This document shows positions 8,322 through 15,908 of a stretch of DNA of 64,000 nt, piece by piece. Origin of the DNA: SZAS-79 sp963844255 (GTDB lineage Bacteria; Pseudomonadota; Gammaproteobacteria; Burkholderiales; SG8-39); the NCBI GenBank assembly GCA_963844255.1, contig CAWJNP010000066.1, positions 45,960-109,959 on the forward strand, written 5' to 3'. How positions within the stretch are numbered: position 1 is the stretch's first letter; each line of letters starts with the position of its first letter. The translations under genes were made by a program, and so were the position numbers. The notes beneath the pieces were generated by a model, which did not search any database, had not been told where the DNA came from, and saw nothing but the letters and a program-made list of their open reading frames with translations.

Positions 8322-9104
8322 TTAAGGCTGTTTCAAGTCCTGAGGCAGGAGGAATTGCGGATAGCGTTTCCTGAATTCGGCGAGACGGGCCTCGGCCTCG
8401 GCCGCCCTGCCTTCGCGGCGCAACTGGCGGATCTCCTCGAGCCATTGTTCCGGGCTGCGCTCGAGTGTGCCGCTCAGTGCCGGCCGCGCTGCGGACTCGG
8501 CACTGGCGTTCGCGCGGGCGGTCGCCGGGGCCGACCGCATCGCCGCCGCGCCCGCGGTGGATTCTGCAACCGGGGGTGCTGCGCGTTCGGCGGCCCGGTC
8601 GGACTGGGGCGGGTCGCGGGGATCTTCCCGCGGATGGTCGGCGAGCTGATCCTTGGCGGTATTGGCTTCGCCACGGTCCTCGCGCGAGGGTGCTGCCGCC
8701 TTCGCCTTGCGTTCGGTCCCGGAAATTGACTGCTGTGGCGCCGGTTGCGGCGCAGGCGAAGCCGGCGCAACGGATGCAGATGCAGCGGGTGCCACCGCCT
8801 CGCTTTTTCGCGCGGCCGGTGCCTGCCTCGGCAACATGGTTTCGTCGCTGTCCACGCCGTGCTCGCGCACCAGCAGGGTCAGGGTCGAGGTCATCAGCAC
8901 GGTCGCAGCGAGCGCTACGGGAATGCGCCAGCGCTGCGTCCAGGACTTCGGGCGCAGGTTGGCCGCGGCCTCGCGCGGCGGCGTCGCGGCGTCGCGGGCG
9001 GCCGCAAGAATGCGCGCGTCCAGCCCGGGAGACGGCGCCTCCTGTGCCGCCGCGCGGTAGAGCGCGCCGAGCTCCCGGTCCTGCGGGTCGTCAGGTTTGA
9101 TCAT
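8322..9104 (-). CDS. Membrane anti-sigma-like protein
   Basis: Its ATG overlaps the stop of the ECF sigma gene (ATGA), the arrangement typical of cognate anti-sigma factors. The N-terminal ~55 residues are cytoplasmic-looking (DDPQDRELGALYRAAAQEA, LDARILAAARDA), then one membrane helix (IPVALAATVLMTSTLTLLV, ~60-78) and a long low-complexity Ala/Pro/Arg periplasmic segment ending with a helical region (SPEQWLEEIRQLRREGRAAE). No zinc-finger HxxxCxxC is present, so it is not a ZAS-type anti-sigma; function is inferred mainly from position. Confidence 0.65.
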   Translation of the reverse strand: MIKPDDPQDRELGALYRAAAQEAPSPGLDARILAAARDAATPPREAAANLRPKSWTQRWRIPVALAATVLMTSTLTLLVREHGVDSDETMLPRQAPAARKSEAVAPAASASVAPASPAPQPAPQQSISGTERKAKAAAPSREDRGEANTAKDQLADHPREDPRDPPQSDRAAERAAPPVAESTAGAAAMRSAPATARANASAESAARPALSGTLERSPEQWLEEIRQLRREGRAAEAEARLAEFRKRYPQFLLPQDLKQP

Positions 9105-9673
9105 GCTTGCCCCGTCATTTCGGCACGCAGTTTCGCCAGTGCGTAACGCAGGCGGCTCTTCGCCGTTTCCCGGCTGACGCCGGTCGCGGCGGCGATCTCT
9201 TCGACCGACAGTTCGCCCTCCTGTTGCAGCACGAAGGCCTCGCGCTGTGCTTCCGGCAACGCATCGAGCAGCCGCAGCAGTCCCTGCGCGTCCTGCTTCC
9301 TCTCCAGCGTGCGCTCGGGTTGTGCCAGCGCTGCCGCAGGCACTTCCTCAAGCGGTCCGGCTTCTTCTGTGTAGCTCACCAGCCGGGCACGGGCGTGTTC
9401 GCGGAAATGATCCATCAGGCGATTGTGCGCGATGCTGTAGAGCCATGCACAGAATCTGGCTTTGGACGTGTAGGCGGCCCGCGCGTTCACCACGCGCAAC
9501 CAGACATCCTGGAACAGTTCCTCGGCCAGCTCGCGCTTTCCGGTCTGGCGCAGCATGTATCTCAGTACACCGCCCTTGTGGCGGCCGTACAGTCGCTCGA
9601 ACGCCGTCGCGTCGCCGGCGCACCAGGCCAGCATCAGGGGTTCGTCGCCGGGCTCGGCGTCGTTACGGTCCAT
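9101..9673 (-). CDS. ECF RNA polymerase sigma factor
   Basis: A 190-residue sigma-70 family member with only regions 2 and 4. Region 2 is seen in LMLAWCAGDATAFERLYGRH, ELAEELFQDVWLRVV and FCAWLYSIAHNRLMDHFREH; region 4 in LPEAQREAFVLQQEGELSVE followed by the helix-turn-helix EIAAATGVSRETAKSRLRYA. The ATG at 9673 (with a GTG two codons upstream) gives the usual length; the longer upstream frame is unrelated. It is coupled to the membrane protein gene downstream, so activity is probably controlled by that partner. Confidence 0.9.
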   Translation of the reverse strand: MDRNDAEPGDEPLMLAWCAGDATAFERLYGRHKGGVLRYMLRQTGKRELAEELFQDVWLRVVNARAAYTSKARFCAWLYSIAHNRLMDHFREHARARLVSYTEEAGPLEEVPAAALAQPERTLERKQDAQGLLRLLDALPEAQREAFVLQQEGELSVEEIAAATGVSRETAKSRLRYALAKLRAEMTGQA

Positions 9674-9859
9674 GGCCACGGAGTGTACCTTCGGTGTGGC
9701 GCAAGGCGCGGCACCTGCGGCAGCAAATTCGGATTGCAGACTTGTGGCGGACATTCCAATATGAACGCACTTGGCGCGGGTTCGGGGTCGAAGTGCCTGG
9801 GAACCGGTGCCCGACAAGGTCAGGTACGCTTTGATTGCAGCAACAGCCAGGAGAAAAAG

Positions 9860-10678
9860 ATGTCGACACAAAGCGAAAGAGCACATGCGCTGAGCGCCCT
9901 GCATGCGCGGCCGGGCGCCTTCGTCATTCCCAACCCCTGGGATGCCGGTTCGGCGCGCTTCCTCGCGGCACTGGGGTTCGAGGCGCTGGCGACCACCAGC
10001 GCGGGATTTGCGTTTTCGCTCGGACGCGCGGATGGCGCAGTCACGCTGGACGAAAAGATCGCGCATTGCCGGGATCTGTGCGCAGCGACCGACCTCCCGG
10101 TCAGCGCCGACCTGGAGAACTGCTTCGCCGACGATCCGCGGACTGCTGCGAAGACGATCCTGCGGGGTGCGGAAGCGGGACTGGTGGGCGGCTCGATCGA
10201 GGACTGGAGCGGCACCGGGATCTACGACTTCACGCTGGCCGTCGAACGGGTGCAGGCGGCAGTCGAGGCGGCGCGCTCGCTCGATTTTCCGTTCGCACTG
10301 ACAGCGCGCGCCGAAAACCTGCTGCGCGGCTGGATGGACATGGACGAGACCCTGCGCCGCCTGCAGGCGTTCGAAGCCGCGGGCGCGGACGTGCTGTATG
10401 CGCCGGGGCTGAAGAACCTCGACGAAGTCCGCATGGTGACCGGCGCGGTGAAGAAACCGGTCAACGTGCTGGCTGCGGGCATGCCGGGCGTGACCCTCGA
10501 CCAGCTGGCTGCGGCGGGGGCGAAACGCATCAGCACCGGCGGTGCGCTCGCGCGCGCGGCGATCGGCGAGCTGTTGCGTTCCGGGCGCGAGATGCAGGAG
10601 AAGGGCAGCTTCGACTGGATGACGAGGGTCGCGCCGGGTGCCGAGGTCGTGAAGCTGCTCGCGCGCTGGGCGCCCTGA
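9860..10678 (+). CDS. Isocitrate lyase/PEP mutase family protein
   Basis: A 272-residue TIM-barrel protein of the PEP mutase/isocitrate lyase superfamily. Visible signatures: FVIPNPWDAGSARFLAALGF, ATTSAGFAFSLGRADG, the metal-binding VSADLENCF, GGSIEDWSG and GADVLYAPGL. The ATG at 9860 has a good ribosome site (CCAGGAGAAAAAG). The canonical KKCGH loop of isocitrate lyase is absent, as in the carboxyvinyl-carboxyphosphonate mutase-like and oxaloacetate hydrolase-like subgroups, so C-C or P-C bond cleavage of a 2-oxo or hydroxy acid is likely but the substrate is unknown. It is divergent from the ECF gene. Confidence 0.85.
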   Translation: MSTQSERAHALSALHARPGAFVIPNPWDAGSARFLAALGFEALATTSAGFAFSLGRADGAVTLDEKIAHCRDLCAATDLPVSADLENCFADDPRTAAKTILRGAEAGLVGGSIEDWSGTGIYDFTLAVERVQAAVEAARSLDFPFALTARAENLLRGWMDMDETLRRLQAFEAAGADVLYAPGLKNLDEVRMVTGAVKKPVNVLAAGMPGVTLDQLAAAGAKRISTGGALARAAIGELLRSGREMQEKGSFDWMTRVAPGAEVVKLLARWAP

Positions 10679-10776
10679 GAATTTGAAAGATTATTTTTAC
10701 CTGAATGGCTTGCAGAGCCGCTTCCAGGTGAGTTTGTGTATCGGTATCGATACAAGTCCGGCTGAGTAAGGCCGGT

Positions 10777-11382
10777 TCAGTCGGTGCAGCGATAGACCGC
10801 GAGGCTGCCGAACAGGTTGGGCAGCAGGTTCACGTGGCGGCCTTCGTGCAGCACCACGCGCTCGATGATCCTGATCCCGATCTTGCGCGCCAGGTCCTCG
10901 AAGTCGCTGAGGGTGCACAGGTGCACGTTGGGTGTGTCGTACCACTGGTAAGGCAGGTTTTCCGACACCGGCATGCGCCCGGACAGCACCTGCAGGCGCC
11001 CGTTCCAGTGGCCGAAGTTCGGAAACGAAACGATCGCTTCGCGGCCGACGCGCAGCATCTCGCGCATGATCTCCTCGGTATGGCGCACCGCCTGCAGGGT
11101 CTGCGAAAGGATCACGCAGTCGAAGGAGTTGTCGCCGAAGGTCGACAACCCGCTTTCCAGGTTCATCTGCAGCACGTTGACATCGTTCTGCACGCAGGCA
11201 ACAACGTTCGCATCGTCGATCTCGATCCCGTAGCCGTGCGCCCGGCGCTGCTCCCAGAGGTAGCGCAGCAGCTTGCCGTCGCCGCAGCCGAGGTCGAGCA
11301 CGCGCGAGTCGGGCGCGATCCAGCCGGCGATGGCGGCCAGGTCCGGGCGTCTGGCCAGCAGGGCGCGGTCCGAATCCGTCAT
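10777..11382 (-). CDS. metW: MetW, methionine biosynthesis accessory methyltransferase-fold protein
   Basis: A 201-residue class I methyltransferase-fold protein: SAM-site motif VLDLGCGDGKLLRYL, then YGIEIDDANV and FDCVILSQTLQAV, followed by the MetW-typical VSFPNFGHWNGRLQVLSGRM and LPYQWYDTPNVHLCTL. MetW is encoded next to metX in many proteobacteria and supports homoserine acylation. Its ATG overlaps the metX stop (ATGA-type, 11379-11382), so the two are translationally coupled and both lie behind the SAM-II leader. Confidence 0.95.
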   Translation of the reverse strand: MTDSDRALLARRPDLAAIAGWIAPDSRVLDLGCGDGKLLRYLWEQRRAHGYGIEIDDANVVACVQNDVNVLQMNLESGLSTFGDNSFDCVILSQTLQAVRHTEEIMREMLRVGREAIVSFPNFGHWNGRLQVLSGRMPVSENLPYQWYDTPNVHLCTLSDFEDLARKIGIRIIERVVLHEGRHVNLLPNLFGSLAVYRCTD

Positions 11383-12518
11383 AGCGCAATGTTCCCGAAG
11401 TAGGCGCGCACGGCGGCCATGTAGCGCGCGTCGTCCATCAGGAACGCATCGTGGCCGTGCGGCGCGTCGATCTCGAGGTAGGACAGCACGCGGCGATTGT
11501 CGAGCAGTGCGCGCACGATCTCGCGCGAGCGCGCAGGCGCAAAGCGCCAGTCGGAGGTGAACGAGACGATCAGGAACGCCGCCTTCGCACGCGCCATCGC
11601 CGCCGACAGGTCGCCGCCGAAGTCCGCGGCCGGGTCGAAGTAGTCGAGCGCCTTGGTGATGCGCAGGTAGGTGTTGGCATCGAAATAGGTGGAGAACTTG
11701 TCGCCCTGGTAGCGCAGGTAGGACTCGATCTCGAAATCAATGTCGAAGTTGAACCCGAGTGCGCCGCTTCGCAATGTCCGGCCGAACTTCTCCATCATCG
11801 CGTCGTCCGACAGGTAGGTGATGTGGCCGAGCATGCGCGCCAGTCGCAGGCCCGAGCGCGGCACCACGCCGTGCTCGTAATAGTGCCCGCCGTGGAATTC
11901 CGGATCGGTGGTGATCGCCTGTCGGGCGACTTCGTTGAAGGCGATGTTCTGCGCCGAGAGCTTGGGCGCGGCGGCGATCACGATCGAATGTCGGATGCGC
12001 TCCGGAAACGACAGCGTCCACTGCAGCGCCTGCATGGCGCCCAGGCTGCCGCCCATCACCGCGGCAAAACTTTCGATACCGAGGTGGTCGGCGAGCAGCG
12101 CCTGTGCCTGCACCCAGTCTTCCACTGTCACGACCGGAAAATCCCCGCCCCAGGGCTTGCCTGTCGCCGGGTTCGGGCTCATCGGGCCGGTAGAGCCGTG
12201 GCAGCCGCCCAGGTTGTTCACGCCGAGCACGAAGAAGCGATTGGTATCGAGCGGCTTGCCCGGGCCGACCATGTTGTCCCACCAGCCGACGTTGCCCGGA
12301 TCATCAGCGTAAGTCCCGGCCACATGGTGCGCGGCGTTCAGTGCATGGCAGACAAGCACCGCGTTGGAGCGCGCAGCGTTCAGTACGCCATAGGTTTCGT
12401 AGGCAAGTTCGAACCGCGGCAGGGTCGCGCCGCTCTTCAGCTGCAGCGGCGCGTCGAACTGCGCCTTCTGCGGCGTGACGACGCCGACCGAACCCGGCTG
12501 CGTTTGTGGTGCGTTCAT
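11379..12518 (-). CDS. metX: Homoserine O-acyltransferase MetX
   Basis: An alpha/beta-hydrolase-fold acyltransferase that activates homoserine with acetyl-CoA or succinyl-CoA in methionine synthesis. The nucleophile elbow is GGSLGAMQALQW, with the family motif NNLGGCHGSTGP upstream and the catalytic His in DAPHGHDAFL near the C-terminus; Asp lies before it in VSFTSDWRFAP. Length (379) is standard. Acyl donor specificity cannot be read safely from sequence. The 5' leader carries a promoter, a SAM-II riboswitch and an intrinsic terminator, so expression should fall when SAM is abundant. Confidence 0.96.
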   Translation of the reverse strand: MNAPQTQPGSVGVVTPQKAQFDAPLQLKSGATLPRFELAYETYGVLNAARSNAVLVCHALNAAHHVAGTYADDPGNVGWWDNMVGPGKPLDTNRFFVLGVNNLGGCHGSTGPMSPNPATGKPWGGDFPVVTVEDWVQAQALLADHLGIESFAAVMGGSLGAMQALQWTLSFPERIRHSIVIAAAPKLSAQNIAFNEVARQAITTDPEFHGGHYYEHGVVPRSGLRLARMLGHITYLSDDAMMEKFGRTLRSGALGFNFDIDFEIESYLRYQGDKFSTYFDANTYLRITKALDYFDPAADFGGDLSAAMARAKAAFLIVSFTSDWRFAPARSREIVRALLDNRRVLSYLEIDAPHGHDAFLMDDARYMAAVRAYFGNIAL

Positions 12519-12557
12519 GGCGATGGCGGCGATGGTGTGGCGTGGCCCCGAAAAACA

Positions 12558-12593
12558 AAAAACCCGTTCAGCTTCTCGCGAGAACGGGTTTTT
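12558..12593 (-). terminator. Attenuator terminator in the metX leader
   Basis: Read on the minus strand, a 12-bp stem AAAAACCCGTTC / GAACGGGTTTTT with a 12-nt loop is followed by TGTTTTT. It lies 40 nt before the metX start and directly after the SAM-II aptamer. The loop and 3' arm contain AAGCTGAAC, the exact complement of GTTCAGCTT inside the aptamer, giving a plausible antiterminator. Confidence 0.85.
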
Positions 12594-12597
12594 CGGA

Positions 12598-12655
12598 CCT
12601 GTCTCTTTAGCGGTATTTGTTGCGCGCCCGCAAGCTGAACTTCAAATCGGCGCGT
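12598..12655 (-). ncRNA. SAM-II riboswitch
   Basis: On the minus strand the sequence shows the SAM-II pattern: P1 arm CGCGCC, then GATTTGA, a variable loop with GCTTGC, the closing arm GGCGCG, then ACAAAT and the invariant GCTAAAG that forms the pseudoknot. It matches the layout of the characterised metX element (arm, GAUUU, arm, ..AAAU..GCUAAA). It begins ~14 nt after a promoter -10 and ends just before an intrinsic terminator. SAM binding is expected to repress metX-metW. Confidence 0.92.
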
Positions 12656-12668
12656 CTAGCGAACCGGG

Positions 12669-12697
12669 ACGTTACCCGCCCCTCTTTATGATGTCAA
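12669..12697 (-). promoter_or_regulatory. Sigma-70 promoter for metX-metW
   Basis: On the minus strand, TTGACA (12697-12692) is separated by 17 bp from TAACGT (12674-12669). The predicted start falls a few bases before the riboswitch. The -35 box overlaps the stop codon of the upstream uxaA-type gene, so the promoter uses the very end of that coding sequence. Confidence 0.75.
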
Positions 12698-14241
12698 CCG
12701 GTGATGCCAATGGCCCAGGGAATGAACTCATGGTCGCCGAGGCCGAACTCCTCGCTCTTCGTCTTTTTCCCCGAAGCGGTGTCGAGGATCAGTTCGAAGA
12801 TCTTCTGGCCCATCTGCTGCATGTCGGCCGTGCCGTCGAGGATTTCGCCACAGTTGATGTCCATGTCTTCCACGAGTTTCGTGTACATCGGCGTATTTGT
12901 CGCGAGCTTGATCGAGGGCGAGGGCTTGCAGCCGAAGGCCGAGCCGCGCCCGGTCGTGAAGCAGACGACATTGGCACCACCCGCGATCTGTCCGGTGGCC
13001 GAGACCGGGTCGAAGCCGGGGGTGTCCATGAACACGAAACCGTTCTGTTTGACCGGTTCGGCATATTTGTAGACTTCCATGAGCCCGGTGCTGCCACCCT
13101 TCATTGCCGAACCCAGTGACTTCTCGAGGATGTTCGCGAGGCCCCCCGCCTGGTTGCCCGGGCTCACGATGCCGTTGATCTGCACGTCGCGGCCGAGCGC
13201 GTATTCGTCCTTCCACCAGCGGATGCGCTCGATGAGCTTCTCGCCGACTTCCCTGGTCACCGCGCGCCGCGTGAGCGTGTGCTCGACGCCGTAGATCTCG
13301 GGGGTTTCCGAGAGAATCGCGGTGCCGCCGTGGCGAACGAGGATGTCCATTGCCGCGCCGAGCGCGGGATTGGCCGTGATCGAGGAGAAGCTGTCCGAGC
13401 CGCCGCACTGCAACCCGACCGAAATATGGCTGGCGGACACGGGTTCGCGTTTGACGTTGTTCGCTTCGGGCAGCAGTTCCCTGATCGCGGCAATTCCCGC
13501 TTCGATGGTCTGCCGCGTGCCGCCGGAATCCTGCATCACGAAGGTCTTCAGTTTGGTGCCGGACGTCAGTTGCTCGGCCTGGAACAGCGTATTGATCTGG
13601 TTCCTCTCGCACCCGAGGCCGACCACCAGCACCGCAGCCATGTTCGGGTGGCGGATGTAGCCCGCGAGCGTACGGCGCAGGAGGGCCATGGGTTCGCCGG
13701 AGAGTTCCATGCCGCAGCCGGTTGCGTGCGTGAACGCAGCGACGCCGTCGACGTTCGGAAAGTCGGCCAGCCGCTCCGGGGTGAACCAGTCGGCGATGCG
13801 ATGCGATACCGTGGCCGAGCAATTGACCGTGGATACGATGCCGATGTAATTGCGCGTGGCGACCCGGCCGTCGGAACGACGGATGCCCATGAACTTGGCT
13901 CGATCCGCTTCGGGCAGCATCGCGGTGGGCGTGTACTCCTGGGCGTAGGCGTAGTCCCGGTCGAACTCGCGGAATTCCATGTTCAGGCGGTGCAGCAGGG
14001 TGCCCGGGCGGATGTCGTTCGAGGCAAACCCGATCACGGTGTTGTACTTGAGCACCGGCTCGCCCTTCGCAATCGCGCGCACCGCAACCTTGTGCCCGGC
14101 CGGGATGCGGTTGAGGCAGGTCACGCCCTCTTCGGGGATCTCGTGGCCCTGCGCGATGTCGATGCGCGCAATCCGCACGTTATCGTTCGGGTGCAGCCGG
14201 ATCGCCGTTGCGGCAACGTTCCTGGTCGTCATGTCGTTCAT
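12694..14241 (-). CDS. UxaA family sugar-acid dehydratase (altronate/galactarate type)
   Basis: Full-length UxaA/GarD-type enzyme (515 aa): an N-terminal SAF domain (~12-100, IARIDIAQGHEIPEEGVTCL) and the large dehydratase domain with GIRRSDGRVATRNYIGIVST, THATGCGM, GLGCERNQ, GLQCGGSDSFSSITANPALG and GRGSAFGCKPSPSIKLATNT. Such enzymes use Fe(II) to dehydrate altronate, galactarate or related aldonates/aldarates to 2-keto-3-deoxy acids. It is the distal member of a run with a CoA-transferase and a hypothetical gene (ATGA overlap at 14238-14241), so the true substrate may be an unusual hydroxy acid. Confidence 0.9.
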   Translation of the reverse strand: MNDMTTRNVAATAIRLHPNDNVRIARIDIAQGHEIPEEGVTCLNRIPAGHKVAVRAIAKGEPVLKYNTVIGFASNDIRPGTLLHRLNMEFREFDRDYAYAQEYTPTAMLPEADRAKFMGIRRSDGRVATRNYIGIVSTVNCSATVSHRIADWFTPERLADFPNVDGVAAFTHATGCGMELSGEPMALLRRTLAGYIRHPNMAAVLVVGLGCERNQINTLFQAEQLTSGTKLKTFVMQDSGGTRQTIEAGIAAIRELLPEANNVKREPVSASHISVGLQCGGSDSFSSITANPALGAAMDILVRHGGTAILSETPEIYGVEHTLTRRAVTREVGEKLIERIRWWKDEYALGRDVQINGIVSPGNQAGGLANILEKSLGSAMKGGSTGLMEVYKYAEPVKQNGFVFMDTPGFDPVSATGQIAGGANVVCFTTGRGSAFGCKPSPSIKLATNTPMYTKLVEDMDINCGEILDGTADMQQMGQKIFELILDTASGKKTKSEEFGLGDHEFIPWAIGITG

Positions 14242-14699
14242 GGTGGGTTCTCCATCGAGCGGTTTCGTTCGGCAATGCGGATCCTGCGCAACCAGTCGGG
14301 GGCGCTGCGTCCGCGGCGTGCAAAGCGCCGTGGCGGATCGCAGTGGTCCGCCACGCGGTCAAGCACGAACTTTGCGATGGCCGGCTCGATGTCGCCGACC
14401 GACGCGAACAGTTTTTCGCGTACCGCCCAGCCGCCGAAGCGGCCGCCTGAACGCAGCAGCGGGGTGCGGCGCTCGGTCGCCGTTTCCTCGCCCGCGTCTA
14501 CCGTATAGTTGGCGTACCCCAGGCCCCGCTTCCAGGTGAGTGCGCGTTCCCAGCGCGTGCCGCGTTCGTAGCAGAGCTGAAATTCCACGACCTCCCTGTC
14601 GGGCCCCTGCCAGACATAGAGGTCGAAATCGTCGTCATGGAACCAGCGTTTCCTGCGCGCAAGACTGCGCTGCACGATGTTGCGTATCTCAAGCAGCAT
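14238..14699 (-). CDS. Hypothetical protein between CoA-transferase and dehydratase
   Basis: A 153-residue cytoplasmic protein with no signal or membrane segment. The ATG at 14699 follows GGGAAAG; a GTG at 14717 is also possible. It overlaps the end of the CoA-transferase frame by 11 bp and its stop overlaps the dehydratase start (ATGA), so it is locked into this operon. Visible features: many aromatic and charged residues (RRKRWFHDDDFDLYVWQGPD, VVEFQLCYERGTRWE) and a C-terminal basic tail. I do not recognise the family. Confidence 0.7.
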   Translation of the reverse strand: MLLEIRNIVQRSLARRKRWFHDDDFDLYVWQGPDREVVEFQLCYERGTRWERALTWKRGLGYANYTVDAGEETATERRTPLLRSGGRFGGWAVREKLFASVGDIEPAIAKFVLDRVADHCDPPRRFARRGRSAPDWLRRIRIAERNRSMENPP

Positions 14700-15627
14700 C
14701 TTTCCCGGCCGCGGCACCTGCGGCGATCATTGCGTCGATGACGGGGTCGGTATAGCCCGCTTCGCGCAGGAGTTCGCGCGTGTGTTCTCCGAGCGACGGG
14801 GCGTGCCGCCGGTACGCGGGTTTCGTGCCCGACCATTCCGAGGGGGTGCGCATCGCGGTCAGGCGCCCTTCCGTGGGATGCGTCACCTGTTCGAAGAAGC
14901 CGGTCGCCGCGAGGTGCGGGTCGGCGAACACGTCGGCCAGCGTGTTCATCGGCGAAGCGGGGATGTCGTGCAGCGCAAAGCCCCCAAGCCACTCGGTGGT
15001 GGTGCGCTCCTGCATGCGCGAAGCGAGGTAGCCGTAGACGGCATCGATGTTTGCGATCCGCGCGGTCGGCGAGGAGAAGCGCGCATCCTCGCCGAATTTC
15101 GCGGGTTCGCCGAGGAGTTCGAAGAAGCCCTTCCACTGCTTGTCGTTGTAGACCAGCACGCAGACCCAGCCGTCCTTCGTGCGATACGGCCGCCGTTCCT
15201 TCGACAGCGTGCGCGCATAGCCTTCGCCCGGCAGCGGCGGCACGAAGGTGCGGCCCGAGAGGTGCTCGCCGAACAGCGTCTGCACCAGGCTCTCGAACAT
15301 CGGCACGTCCACCCGCTGCCCACGGCCGGTGCGTTCGCGGCTGTAGAGCGCGGCGCAGACCGCGTTGACCAGGTGCAGTCCGACCGTGCGGTCGGCGAAC
15401 ACCGCCGGCACGTAGCGCGGCTGGTCGGCACCGGCCATCTGCATCAGCGCGGGCACGCCGGCCGCGGCCTGGATCAGGTCGTCGTACGCGGGCTTCGCCG
15501 CATAGGGTCCCGACTGGCTGTAGCCGAAGGCGCCGACATAGATGACGCGCGGGTTCACCGCAGCGACGTCCTCGTACGCCAGCTTGAGTCGCGCCATCGC
15601 CTGGGGACGGATGTTGTACACCAGCAC
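14689..15627 (-). CDS. Family III CoA-transferase, 3' part (frameshifted)
   Basis: C-terminal three quarters of a CaiB/BaiF (family III) CoA-transferase. It opens at LVYNIRPQAMARL and runs through PAYDDLIQAAAGVPALMQMA, RTGRGQRVDVPMFESLVQTL and LGEHTRELLREAGY. The matching N-terminal part is encoded in another frame at 15555-15899. Dropping one base from the T-run at 15636-15639 and one from 15645-15650 restores a continuous and family-like ALVETADVLVYN, so two single-base insertions explain the break. A full paralogue is intact at 50302-51501. These enzymes move CoA between carboxylic acids. Confidence 0.85.
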   Translation of the reverse strand: MLVYNIRPQAMARLKLAYEDVAAVNPRVIYVGAFGYSQSGPYAAKPAYDDLIQAAAGVPALMQMAGADQPRYVPAVFADRTVGLHLVNAVCAALYSRERTGRGQRVDVPMFESLVQTLFGEHLSGRTFVPPLPGEGYARTLSKERRPYRTKDGWVCVLVYNDKQWKGFFELLGEPAKFGEDARFSSPTARIANIDAVYGYLASRMQERTTTEWLGGFALHDIPASPMNTLADVFADPHLAATGFFEQVTHPTEGRLTAMRTPSEWSGTKPAYRRHAPSLGEHTRELLREAGYTDPVIDAMIAAGAAAGKDAA

Positions 15628-15899
15628 ATCGGCGGTTTTCGACCAGGCGCAAGCACTGCGCCGAGACCCTCGGGATGCTTCAGGTCGAGGACAATGGAAC
15701 GCTTGTTGCGGTTCGCGTTGAGAAACACGTGACCCATGCCCGGGTGCCGCATCGGTCCCGCGTGCCGCATGATGTCACCCTCGGGCGACTCCACCTTGAC
15801 GACGTCGGCGCCGAACTCACCGAGAATCTGGGTCGCATAGGGGCCCATGACCACGCTGGTCAGGTCGAGTACGCGGACACCCTCCAGCGGGCCGCTCAC
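15555..15899 (-). CDS. Family III CoA-transferase, 5' part (frameshifted)
   Basis: N-terminal part of the CoA-transferase continued at 14689-15627. It carries the family start GPLEGVRVLDLTSVVMGPYA, the nucleotide-fold region GEFGADVVKVESPEGDIMR and FLNANRNKRSIVLDLKHPEG, then loses homology after GAVLA (~15650) where the frame slips. Upstream by 9 bp lies ptsI on the same strand... its stop precedes this start in genome order only; transcription runs from here toward uxaA. Whether the break is a real mutation or a sequencing error cannot be settled from one sequence. Confidence 0.82.
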   Translation of the reverse strand: MSGPLEGVRVLDLTSVVMGPYATQILGEFGADVVKVESPEGDIMRHAGPMRHPGMGHVFLNANRNKRSIVLDLKHPEGLGAVLAPGRKPPMCWCTTSVPRRWRDSSWRTRTSLR

Positions 15900-15908
15900 G
15901 GCCGAGGC

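Noticed and set aside
14498..15652. 384-codon frame spanning the CoA-transferase
   Set aside because: It is a third frame over the frameshifted gene; only the first few residues after the slip resemble anything.
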